From assembly GCA_934647165.1 (NCBI GenBank), contig CAKUFA010000001.1, positions 62,001-126,000 on the forward strand: a stretch of DNA of 64,000 bases. The letters are read 5' to 3'. The number at the start of each line of letters is the position of its first letter. The first letter of the stretch is position 1. This stretch comes from an uncultured Clostridia bacterium (GTDB taxonomy: Bacteria > Bacillota > Clostridia > Christensenellales > Aristaeellaceae). The position numbers and the translations under genes are program-made. The notes beneath the pieces are model-generated. The model saw only the letters and a list, made by a program, of their open reading frames with translations. It was not told where the DNA came from and did not search any database. Below, piece by piece: positions 8,365-14,994 of this stretch.

Positions 8365-8373
8365 GGAGGAGGA

Positions 8374-8736
8374 ATGGCAGTGAAGATCAGGGAAGTTGTG
8401 CAGGCGGTGGAGGGCGAGCTGCTCACTGCACCGGAAGGATTGGAGCGCACGGTGGAAACAGCTTGCGGATCCGACCTGATGAGCGATGTACTGGCGTTTG
8501 TGAAAGAGAAAACGGTGCTGATTACGGGATTGATTAACCCGCATGTGATGCGCACGGCCGAAATGCTGGATATTGTGTGTGTGATTTTCAGCCGCGGCAA
8601 GAGACCCAGCGAGGAGATGCTGGATATGGCGCGGGAAACGGGCACGGTGATTGTTGCAACGGAGATGACGACCTATACGGCTTGTGGGGAATTGTACTTG
8701 CGTGGGTTGCCAGGTACAAAGGGAAAGACGCAGTAA
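8374..8736 (+). CDS. DRTGG-domain protein (hydrogenase-associated)
   Basis: A 120-residue protein consisting essentially of one DRTGG domain (VKIREVVQAVEGELL.. ..ATEMTTYTACGELY). Such domains are found beside CBS domains and in phosphotransacetylase and are thought to bind regulatory ligands. A related single-domain protein is encoded at 10509, so this locus has two copies on either side of the sensory-type hydrogenase. Start: GGAGGAGG immediately upstream of ATG 8374. It is the first gene of the hydrogenase-sensing set; the ATPase gene follows after 14 bases. Function is unknown; sensing or scaffolding is inferred. Confidence 0.75.
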   Translation: MAVKIREVVQAVEGELLTAPEGLERTVETACGSDLMSDVLAFVKEKTVLITGLINPHVMRTAEMLDIVCVIFSRGKRPSEEMLDMARETGTVIVATEMTTYTACGELYLRGLPGTKGKTQ

Positions 8737-8750
8737 AAGGAGTTACGCTT

Positions 8751-9179
8751 ATGTCCGTTTTTCTGGAAGAGGTGTTTCCCGTGAGTGCGGGAGATTATGT
8801 GAGAGCAGGACAGGCATCAGCGACCATTAAGCGCAAACTGAAGCAGCTGGGCATTGATGCGGGGGTCCTTCGACGTGTATCCGTAGCCAGTTATGAAGTG
8901 GAGTTGAACCTTGTGATTCACTCCTTGGGCGGCACGCTGACCATGCAGGTGGAACCGGAAAAGGTGACGCTGATTTCAAACGACATAGGCCCGGGCATCC
9001 CGGATATTGACAAGGCTATGACGGAAGGCTTTTCCACTGCCAACGAAGAAGCGCGCACACTGGGATTTGGCGCAGGCATGGGATTGCCCAACATGCGCCG
9101 CAATGCCAGCCATTTTGATATCCAAAGCCAGGTGGGTGTTGGAACGAACATTATGATGAGCTTTGATTTGAAGAGCTGA
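8751..9179 (+). CDS. Serine-kinase-type ATPase (RsbW/HATPase family)
   Basis: A 142-residue GHKL-fold ATPase resembling anti-sigma factor kinases such as RsbW and SpoIIAB. The N box region is SVASYEVELNLVIHSLGG (about 43-60). The G1 box is DIGPGIPD (about 79-86), and GFGAGMGLPNMRR (about 104-116) is the second glycine-rich lid. The usual N-box asparagine reads EVELNLVIHS. Members next to [FeFe]-hydrogenase genes are proposed to relay a redox or hydrogen signal. AAAGGAG stands ten bases before the ATG. It is sandwiched between DRTGG and hydrogenase genes, 14 and 10 bases away, clearly co-transcribed. Whether it phosphorylates a partner is not visible here. Confidence 0.78.
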   Translation: MSVFLEEVFPVSAGDYVRAGQASATIKRKLKQLGIDAGVLRRVSVASYEVELNLVIHSLGGTLTMQVEPEKVTLISNDIGPGIPDIDKAMTEGFSTANEEARTLGFGAGMGLPNMRRNASHFDIQSQVGVGTNIMMSFDLKS

Positions 9180-9189
9180 GGATAGTGCC

Positions 9190-10488
9190 ATGGAGAAGAG
9201 ATTTCACTCCGTTCGTTTGGAAAAAGAGAAATGCCGTGCCTGCACCAACTGCCTCAAGCGCTGTCCGACCGAGGCGATCCGCGTGCGAGGCGGACGGGCG
9301 CACATCATTGATGAGCGATGCATTGACTGCGGCGAGTGCATCCGCGTGTGCGATTATCATGCCAAGGTGGCGGTGACAGACCCGCTTAGCGCCATTACGC
9401 GATTCCGCTATAAAATTGCGCTGCCCGCACCATCTCTGTATGGACAGTTCAAAAATCTCAAGAGCATTGCGCAGGTGCTGACTGGACTGAAGCACATGGG
9501 GTTTGACGATGTGTTTGAGGTGGCGCGCGGAGCGGATGTGGTGACGCGTGCCATCCGTGAAAAGCTGCGCCAGCCGGAGCTTCCACGCCCATTGATTTCT
9601 GCGGCGTGCCCGGCCATTGTGCGGCTTATTCAGGTGCGCTTTCCGGATCTGATTCCCAACATTGTGGATATTCGCCAGCCCATGGAAGTGGCGGCACTGA
9701 TTGCCAAACGGGAGTTTGCGCGCAAGCATCAGGTGCCCGAAAATGAAATCGGCTGCTTCTTTATTACGCCTTGCCCGGCCAAGGTGACGGCCATTCGCAG
9801 CCCGATTGGCCATGAGAAAAGCGCGGTGGATGGAGCAATCAGCGTGTTGGAAATCTACGGCCTTTTGTCCAGCCATACGCGGAGCCATACGGCGGATGAA
9901 AGCCTGATGATCGCCACTTCCTACGGTGTGGGATGGGCTAACAGCGGTGGAGAAGCCTTTGCTGTGTGCCCGGAAAACTCCATGGCGGTGGATGGCATAG
10001 AAAATGTGATCCGTGTGCTGGAAGAAATTGAAAACAATAAGCTGAACGATTTGACTTTTTTTGAGGGTTCTGCCTGCACGGGCGGCTGCGTGGGCGGACC
10101 GTTGAACTTTGAAAACAGCTATGTTGCACGCAATAGTATCCGCCGCCTGGTGGAAGGGGACAGAAGCCTGCATCCGGACCTGAAGGTGGATGTATCCTTT
10201 TTGACCAAGTATCCGCTCTATAGTCCGAAGACGATTCTGCCCAACGGCGCCATGAAGCTGGATGACGACATTGTGGAAGCCATGCGCAAGATGGAGCGCA
10301 TTGAAGACATTTATAAACGCTTGCCGGGCTATGACTGCGGCTCTTGCGGATCGCCAACCTGCCGAACTTTTGCCGAGGACATTGTGCAGGGTTTTGCACG
10401 GGAGATGGACTGTATCCACATCATGAAAGAACAGTTGAAAATTATGGCACAACAGATGGTTAGCCTTGCGCAGACCACCCGCGAGTGA
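9190..10488 (+). CDS. Sensory-type [FeFe]-hydrogenase (group D-like)
   Basis: A 432-residue iron-sulfur protein. Two N-terminal [4Fe-4S] ferredoxin motifs are visible (CRACTNCLKRCP, residues 15-26; CIDCGECIRVC, 44-54). The hydrogenase domain keeps four H-cluster ligands: C140 (SAACPAI), C195 (TPCPAK, with K198), C296 and C300 (ACTGGCVGG). The residue before C140 is Ala, where catalytic enzymes have the proton-relay Cys. The tail ends in LPGYDCGSCGSPTC, an extra [4Fe-4S] site. Ala at the relay position plus a C-terminal cluster rather than a PAS domain matches the putatively sensory group D hydrogenases (Thermoanaerobacter mathranii HydS type). Start ATG 9190 follows GAGGATAG. Sensing of hydrogen or redox state is inferred. 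Confidence 0.85.
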   Translation: MEKRFHSVRLEKEKCRACTNCLKRCPTEAIRVRGGRAHIIDERCIDCGECIRVCDYHAKVAVTDPLSAITRFRYKIALPAPSLYGQFKNLKSIAQVLTGLKHMGFDDVFEVARGADVVTRAIREKLRQPELPRPLISAACPAIVRLIQVRFPDLIPNIVDIRQPMEVAALIAKREFARKHQVPENEIGCFFITPCPAKVTAIRSPIGHEKSAVDGAISVLEIYGLLSSHTRSHTADESLMIATSYGVGWANSGGEAFAVCPENSMAVDGIENVIRVLEEIENNKLNDLTFFEGSACTGGCVGGPLNFENSYVARNSIRRLVEGDRSLHPDLKVDVSFLTKYPLYSPKTILPNGAMKLDDDIVEAMRKMERIEDIYKRLPGYDCGSCGSPTCRTFAEDIVQGFAREMDCIHIMKEQLKIMAQQMVSLAQTTRE

Positions 10489-10508
10489 CACGAAAGGATG
10501 GAACGAGC

Positions 10509-10862
10509 ATGATCCTGAAAGAGCTGCTGGCAGTGACCGGCGCGAAGGATATGACCCCGGAAACCGACAAAGAGACGGAAGTCAGCTGCGGTTACACCTG
10601 CGACCTGCTCAGCTGGGTGATGGCGCATGGCCAACCGGGTATGGCGTGGGTGACGGTGCAGACGCACATCAATGTGATTGCCGTGGCGGCGCTGATGGAT
10701 ATGGCGGCTGTGATTTTGCCGGAGGGCATAGCCATGGAGGAAGCATCGTTGCAAAAGGCGCGTGAGGAGGGCGTGACGGTGCTGCAAAGCGAGTTGACCG
10801 CCTATGAGCTGTGTGCACGGATGGCGTCCCACGGGCTGCCTGGGCAGAAGCGGGAGGGGTGA
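10509..10862 (+). CDS. Second DRTGG-domain protein
   Basis: A 117-residue single-DRTGG-domain protein (MILKELLAVTGAKDM.. ..LQSELTAYELCARM), paralogous in design to the protein from 8374. It has a run of Cys residues near the N-terminus (SCGYTCDLLS) that the first copy lacks, which could bind a metal or be redox-active; that is speculation. Weak AAAGGA precedes ATG 10509. It starts 20 bases after the sensory hydrogenase gene and ends three bases before the PHP gene. Being paired with the hydrogenase suggests the two DRTGG proteins form part of one signalling complex. Confidence 0.75.
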   Translation: MILKELLAVTGAKDMTPETDKETEVSCGYTCDLLSWVMAHGQPGMAWVTVQTHINVIAVAALMDMAAVILPEGIAMEEASLQKAREEGVTVLQSELTAYELCARMASHGLPGQKREG

Positions 10863-10865
10863 GCC

Positions 10866-11567
10866 ATGCTGGCTGACCTGCATATCCATTCCTGCCTGTC
10901 GCCCTGTGCAAGCGATGACATGACGCCCGCCAACATCTGTGCCATGGCATATTTGAAGGGCCTGCAGGCCATTGCGGTGACGGATCATAACACAGCGCGC
11001 AATCTTCCATATGTGAAGGAAGCAGCGGATGCCTATGGCCTGATCCTGCTGCCGGGACTGGAGGTGACCACGCGGGAAGAGGTGCATCTGCTGGGCTATT
11101 TCCGCACGGTAGAGACGGCGATAGAAGCAGGAAAATACTTCTCGCGGCATTTGCCTGAGATGAAAAACCGGCCGGATTTTTTCGGCAACCAGCTGGTGAT
11201 GAATACCGATGACGAGGTGGTGGATGAGGAAACGCGGCTGCTTATCGGTGCGACAGACGTGCCGCTGGATGCGTGTGTGGACTACATTCAAAGCCTTGGA
11301 GGAGCGGCGGTGCCCGCACACATTAACCGCGGTGCAAACGGATTGCTGATGAACCTGGGCATGATGCCGCCTGACCTTGAATTTCCCACAGTGGAAGTGT
11401 GGAAGGCGCTGCCGGTTTCGGAAGAAGCGGTTGCGGGACGGATGGTGACCCATGCCTCTGATGCCCATCAGTTAGGCGCGATACTGGAAGCAGAATTCGA
11501 TTTGCCAACATCCCGTTTTTCTGTCGGCGGATTATTTGAGGCCATTCTCCATGGAAATCATGACTGA
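10866..11567 (+). CDS. PHP-domain metal-dependent phosphoesterase
   Basis: A 233-residue PHP-family protein. Motif I is DLHIHSCLSPCASDDM (residues 4-19), motif II includes AVTDHNT (about 38-44), motif III has LLPGLEVTTREEVHLLG (about 60-76), and VPAHINR and THASDAHQLG supply further metal-binding His/Asp residues. Such proteins hydrolyse phosphoesters using two or three metal ions; relatives include nucleoside 3',5'-bisphosphate phosphatases. A good ribosome binding site (GGGAGGGG) precedes ATG 10866. It closes the first half of the locus and is a recurrent neighbour of these hydrogenase genes in Clostridia, to my knowledge. Its link to hydrogen metabolism is unexplained. Confidence 0.82.
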   Translation: MLADLHIHSCLSPCASDDMTPANICAMAYLKGLQAIAVTDHNTARNLPYVKEAADAYGLILLPGLEVTTREEVHLLGYFRTVETAIEAGKYFSRHLPEMKNRPDFFGNQLVMNTDDEVVDEETRLLIGATDVPLDACVDYIQSLGGAAVPAHINRGANGLLMNLGMMPPDLEFPTVEVWKALPVSEEAVAGRMVTHASDAHQLGAILEAEFDLPTSRFSVGGLFEAILHGNHD

Positions 11568-11635
11568 AATTTCACAAAGAAAATTGTGCAGATGGCTTTT
11601 TTTGTTGAAAACACGAAAAATGTACTATTTGGTTC

Positions 11636-11664
11636 TTTCATTTCCGAAGAACATATGTTAAAAT
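11636..11664 (+). promoter_or_regulatory. Possible extended -10 promoter of the bifurcating hydrogenase operon
   Basis: TGT-TAAAAT (11656-11664) fits an extended -10 element; the matching -35 (TTTCAT, 11636-11641) is poor. It lies 73 bases before the hndA start in a 170-base AT-rich gap, the only sizeable gap between 8374 and 16743. Confidence 0.35.
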
Positions 11665-11737
11665 GATGGCAAGTTTGTTATGACAGGTTAAATCTGTCTG
11701 CATCCTTTATGGTAAACGAGGGAGGGAATCTGCAATC

Positions 11738-12205
11738 ATGCCGGATCAAAAGGAAAAGTATGGACTGCTGCAGGAAGCAATCGAGCGCCACAAGGGTGAA
11801 CCAGGCGCGCTGATGCCCGTGCTTCAGGAAGCACAGAACATTTTCGGCTATGTTCCCATGGATGTGCAGGAGATCATTGCCGATGGACTGGGCACAACGC
11901 TGGCCGAGGTATATGGCGTGGCTACGTTCTACGCTCAGTTCTCCCTGGAGCCCAAGGGACAGTATGTGGTAGGCGTATGCCTGGGTACAGCCTGCTATGT
12001 GAAGGGCTCCCAAAAGGTATTGGATAAGCTCAGTGAAGTGCTGCGCATTCCGGTAGGCAAAACCACGGAAGATGGCCGCATTACCCTGAACGCCACCCGC
12101 TGCCTGGGCGCATGCGGTTTGGCGCCTGTGATGATGGTCAACGATGAGGTATACGGACGCCTGACACCTGATCAGGTACCGGACATTATTGCCAAGTATC
12201 GCTGA
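11738..12205 (+). CDS. hndA: NADH dehydrogenase subunit E-like hydrogenase subunit
   Basis: A 155-residue NuoE/HndA-type subunit with a thioredoxin-like [2Fe-2S] domain. The four ligands are in CLGTACYVKGS (about 84-94) and CLGACGLAPVM (about 125-135). The N-terminal helical part contains LMPVLQEAQNIFGYVP, typical of the family. It passes electrons within the NAD(P)H-ferredoxin-linked hydrogenase complex encoded by the next genes. The start is ATG 11738 preceded by GAGGGAGG. An ATPase gene begins one base after its stop codon. Identification is firm. Whether the complex uses NADH or NADPH cannot be read from the sequence. Confidence 0.92.
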   Translation: MPDQKEKYGLLQEAIERHKGEPGALMPVLQEAQNIFGYVPMDVQEIIADGLGTTLAEVYGVATFYAQFSLEPKGQYVVGVCLGTACYVKGSQKVLDKLSEVLRIPVGKTTEDGRITLNATRCLGACGLAPVMMVNDEVYGRLTPDQVPDIIAKYR

Positions 12206-12206
12206 C

Positions 12207-12773
12207 ATGCGGGACTTATCGCTGCATGTGCTGGATCTGGCGCAAAACAGCATCGCGGCAGGCGCGGCGCTGGTTGTTATCCGCATTGAAATCGGTGCGG
12301 ATGGATGGCTGACCTTGACCCTGGCAGATGATGGACGCGGCATGAGTGAAGAACTGATGCGGCGGGTGACAAGCCCTTTCGCCACCACGCGCACCACGCG
12401 CAAGGTGGGAATGGGAATCCCATTGATGCAGGAGAACGCCCAACGCGCAGGGGGCGATCTTACGCTGCAAAGCCAGCTGGGGAAAGGAACGGTTCTCAAG
12501 GCAACCATGGATACAGGCAACATTGATTGCCTGCCCCTGGGTGATTTGCCGGGCACGTTGCTCAGCCTTATCCTGACCAACCCTGAAACACCGGATTTTC
12601 GCTTTGAAGGAAAAACCGTGAAGGGCGAATGTGTTTTCGATACTCGGGAGGTCAGGCAGGCGTTGCAGGGCGTTCCGTTGAATGAACCTGCCGTTGCGGC
12701 ATGGCTGAAGGAAGCGCTGGAAGAAGCAATCAACCCCATCTTTGGAGGTGTGTATCATGAAATCTTTGGCTGA
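12207..12773 (+). CDS. GHKL-type ATPase within the hydrogenase operon
   Basis: A 188-residue protein. The first 110 residues form a histidine-kinase-like ATPase: N box HVLDLAQNSIAAGA (7-20), G1 DDGRGMSEE (about 50-58), F box VTSPFATTR, and G2 GMGIPLMQ (about 72-79). No histidine phospho-acceptor domain or membrane segment is present. The remaining 75 residues (SLILTNPETPDF..) are an unrecognised C-terminal domain. It begins one base after hndA and overlaps the next gene by 17 bases, so it is strictly co-expressed with the hydrogenase. The same gene order is found in related Clostridia. A role in assembly or in redox signalling is inferred, not shown. Confidence 0.8.
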   Translation: MRDLSLHVLDLAQNSIAAGAALVVIRIEIGADGWLTLTLADDGRGMSEELMRRVTSPFATTRTTRKVGMGIPLMQENAQRAGGDLTLQSQLGKGTVLKATMDTGNIDCLPLGDLPGTLLSLILTNPETPDFRFEGKTVKGECVFDTREVRQALQGVPLNEPAVAAWLKEALEEAINPIFGGVYHEIFG

Positions 12774-13137
12774 ATTGGAAGCAATCCGTCAACAGGCGCT
12801 GGAACATATTGCCATGCGCAGAGAAGTGCATGACGCCGCGCGTGTTGTGGTGGGAATGGCAACCTGTGGCATTGCGGCGGGCGCACGCCCGGTGATGCTC
12901 AAATTTGTGGATGAAATCAATACCCGCAAGTTGGACCACGTGACGGTCTCCCAGACAGGGTGTGTGGGTATGTGTCGCTATGAGCCCATGGTGGATGTGT
13001 TTATTCCGGGGCAGGAAAAGGTGACCTATGTGAAGGTGACCCCCGAAATGGTGCCGCGGATTGTGGCAGAGCACATTGTCAACGGCCGCCCTGTGGAAGA
13101 GTACACCATTGGCGCGGCGGAGAAGGCTGGCAAGTAA
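12757..13137 (+). CDS. hndB: [2Fe-2S] ferredoxin-like hydrogenase subunit
   Basis: A 126-residue thioredoxin-like [2Fe-2S] protein of the HndB kind. Ligand cysteines are seen in GMATCGIAAGARP (about 31-43) and TGCVGMCRYEPMV (about 72-84). GGAGGTG stands seven bases before ATG 12757, which lies inside the end of the ATPase gene. In HndABCD complexes HndB shuttles electrons between the flavin subunit and the catalytic subunit. The next gene, encoding the flavin subunit, begins 32 bases downstream. Confidence 0.88.
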   Translation: MKSLAELEAIRQQALEHIAMRREVHDAARVVVGMATCGIAAGARPVMLKFVDEINTRKLDHVTVSQTGCVGMCRYEPMVDVFIPGQEKVTYVKVTPEMVPRIVAEHIVNGRPVEEYTIGAAEKAGK

Positions 13138-13169
13138 ACGAAAGACCGGCAGAGTGAGGAGGAACACCC

Positions 13170-14966
13170 ATGGATCTTTATCGCGCGCATGTGCTGGTCT
13201 GCGGCGGCACCGGATGCACGTCGTCCGGTTCCCATCAGCTGATCGAGCGCTTTGAGGAGCAACTGAAAGAAAAAGGACTTGACAAAGAGGTCAAGGTTGT
13301 GCGCACGGGCTGCTTTGGCTTGTGCGAAGCCGGCCCTGTGGTCATTGTGTACCCCGAGGGAACGTTCTACAGCCGGGTGAAGGTGGAGGATGTAGACGAG
13401 ATCGTATCCGAGCATCTGCTTAAGGGACGCAAGGTGCAGCACCTGGTTTATGTGGATCATGCTACCCATGAGTCCAGCGTGCAGAAATCCCTGGACGAGA
13501 TTGGGTTCTATAAGCAGCAAAAGCGTGTCGCGCTGCGCAACTGCGGCGTGATCGACCCCGAGAATATCGACGAGTACATTGCCTTTGACGGTTATAAAGC
13601 GCTGGCCAAGGCACTGACGGAAATGACCCGCGAACAGGTCATTCAGGAAGTGATTGACTCCGGACTGCGCGGCCGCGGCGGCGGCGGCTTCCCGACAGGT
13701 AAAAAGTGGCTGTTTGGCTACAATAGCCAGGCGGATCAGAAATACATTGCCTGCAATGCTGACGAGGGCGACCCCGGCGCGTTCATGGATCGTTCCTTGC
13801 TGGAGGGCGACCCTCATGCAATCCTGGAGGCCATGGCCATTGGCGGTTATGCCATTGGGGCAAGCGAAGGCTACATCTACGTGCGTGCGGAGTATCCCAT
13901 TGCGGTGAAGCGCCTGCAGGTGGCTATCGAACAGGCGCATGAATACGGCTTGCTGGGCGAGCACATTTTCGGCACGGATTTCAACTTTGATATTCACATC
14001 CGCCTGGGTGCGGGCGCGTTTGTATGCGGCGAAGAAACGGCACTGATGAACTCCATTGAAGGCAAGCGCGGCGAACCTCGCCCCCGGCCGCCGTTCCCGG
14101 CAGTGAAGGGTCTGTTTGGCAAGCCCACGGTGCTTAACAATGTGGAGACCTATGCCAACATTCCTCAGATTATTCTGAAGGGCGCTAAATGGTATTCCTC
14201 CATCGGCACGGAACGCTCCAAGGGTACGAAGGTGTTTGCACTGGGCGGCAAAATCAATAACACCGGCCTTGTGGAAATTCCCATGGGCACGCCATTGCGC
14301 ACTATTATTTACGATATCGGTGGGGGCATCCCCAACGGCAAAAAGTTCAAGGCTGTGCAGACAGGCGGCCCTTCCGGCGGATGCATTCCGGCCGAACATC
14401 TGGATATCCCAATCGAGTATGACACGCTGATTGAGATTGGCTCCATGATGGGTTCCGGCGGCATGATCGTGATGGATGAAGACAACTGCATGGTGGACAT
14501 CGCCCGCTTCTTCCTGGACTTCACGGTGGATGAGAGCTGCGGCAAGTGCACGCCGTGCCGTATCGGGACTCGCCGCATGCTGGAAATCCTCGAACGCATT
14601 GTGAATGGCAAAGGCGAGGAAGGCGATATCGAAAAGCTGGAAACACTGGCTAAGAACATCAAGGCCACGGCGCTGTGCGGCCTGGGACAGACGGCACCTA
14701 ACCCGGTGCTGTCCACCCTGCACTATTTCCGAGATGAGTACGAAGCTCACATCAAGGAAAAGCGTTGCCCGGCACACCACTGCCAGGCGCTGCTGAATTA
14801 TGTGATTGGCGACAAATGCCGCGGCTGCACGCTGTGCGCGAAGGTTTGCCCGGCAGGCGCTATTTCCGGCGAGGTGCGTAAGCAGCACCACATTGACACC
14901 ACCAAGTGCCTCAAGTGCGGCGCGTGTATCGAAAAGTGCCGTTTCGGCGCCATCTCTAAGAACTAA
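13170..14966 (+). CDS. hndC: NADH dehydrogenase subunit F-like flavin subunit of the hydrogenase
   Basis: A 598-residue NuoF/HndC-type protein. In order: a thioredoxin-like [2Fe-2S] domain (CGGTGCTSSGS near 12 and RTGCFGLCEAGP near 48), the FMN/NAD(P)H-binding core (GLRGRGGGGFPTGKKW near 165, ACNADEGDPGAF near 203), an SLBB-type segment, the NADH-4Fe-4S domain (ESCGKCTPCRIGTRRM near 458), and two C-terminal [4Fe-4S] motifs (CRGCTLCAKVCP, CLKCGACIEKC). This is the flavin site where electron bifurcation between NAD(P)H and ferredoxin is thought to occur. Ribosome binding site GTGAGGAGG. It sits 28 bases before the catalytic subunit gene. Confidence 0.94.
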   Translation: MDLYRAHVLVCGGTGCTSSGSHQLIERFEEQLKEKGLDKEVKVVRTGCFGLCEAGPVVIVYPEGTFYSRVKVEDVDEIVSEHLLKGRKVQHLVYVDHATHESSVQKSLDEIGFYKQQKRVALRNCGVIDPENIDEYIAFDGYKALAKALTEMTREQVIQEVIDSGLRGRGGGGFPTGKKWLFGYNSQADQKYIACNADEGDPGAFMDRSLLEGDPHAILEAMAIGGYAIGASEGYIYVRAEYPIAVKRLQVAIEQAHEYGLLGEHIFGTDFNFDIHIRLGAGAFVCGEETALMNSIEGKRGEPRPRPPFPAVKGLFGKPTVLNNVETYANIPQIILKGAKWYSSIGTERSKGTKVFALGGKINNTGLVEIPMGTPLRTIIYDIGGGIPNGKKFKAVQTGGPSGGCIPAEHLDIPIEYDTLIEIGSMMGSGGMIVMDEDNCMVDIARFFLDFTVDESCGKCTPCRIGTRRMLEILERIVNGKGEEGDIEKLETLAKNIKATALCGLGQTAPNPVLSTLHYFRDEYEAHIKEKRCPAHHCQALLNYVIGDKCRGCTLCAKVCPAGAISGEVRKQHHIDTTKCLKCGACIEKCRFGAISKN

Positions 14967-14994
14967 AGCGTGCTAAAGGGAGGATTATACGCAA

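Noticed and set aside
11638..11735. Rex box upstream of the bifurcating hydrogenase operon
   Set aside because: TTGTTATGACAGGTTAAA fits only the left half of the Rex consensus, too weak to claim.
13026..14891. 621-residue open frame antisense to hndC
   Set aside because: It mirrors a highly biased GC-rich coding gene, has a His/Ala/Arg-rich composition with no domains, and lacks a ribosome binding site. The plus-strand protein is unambiguous.
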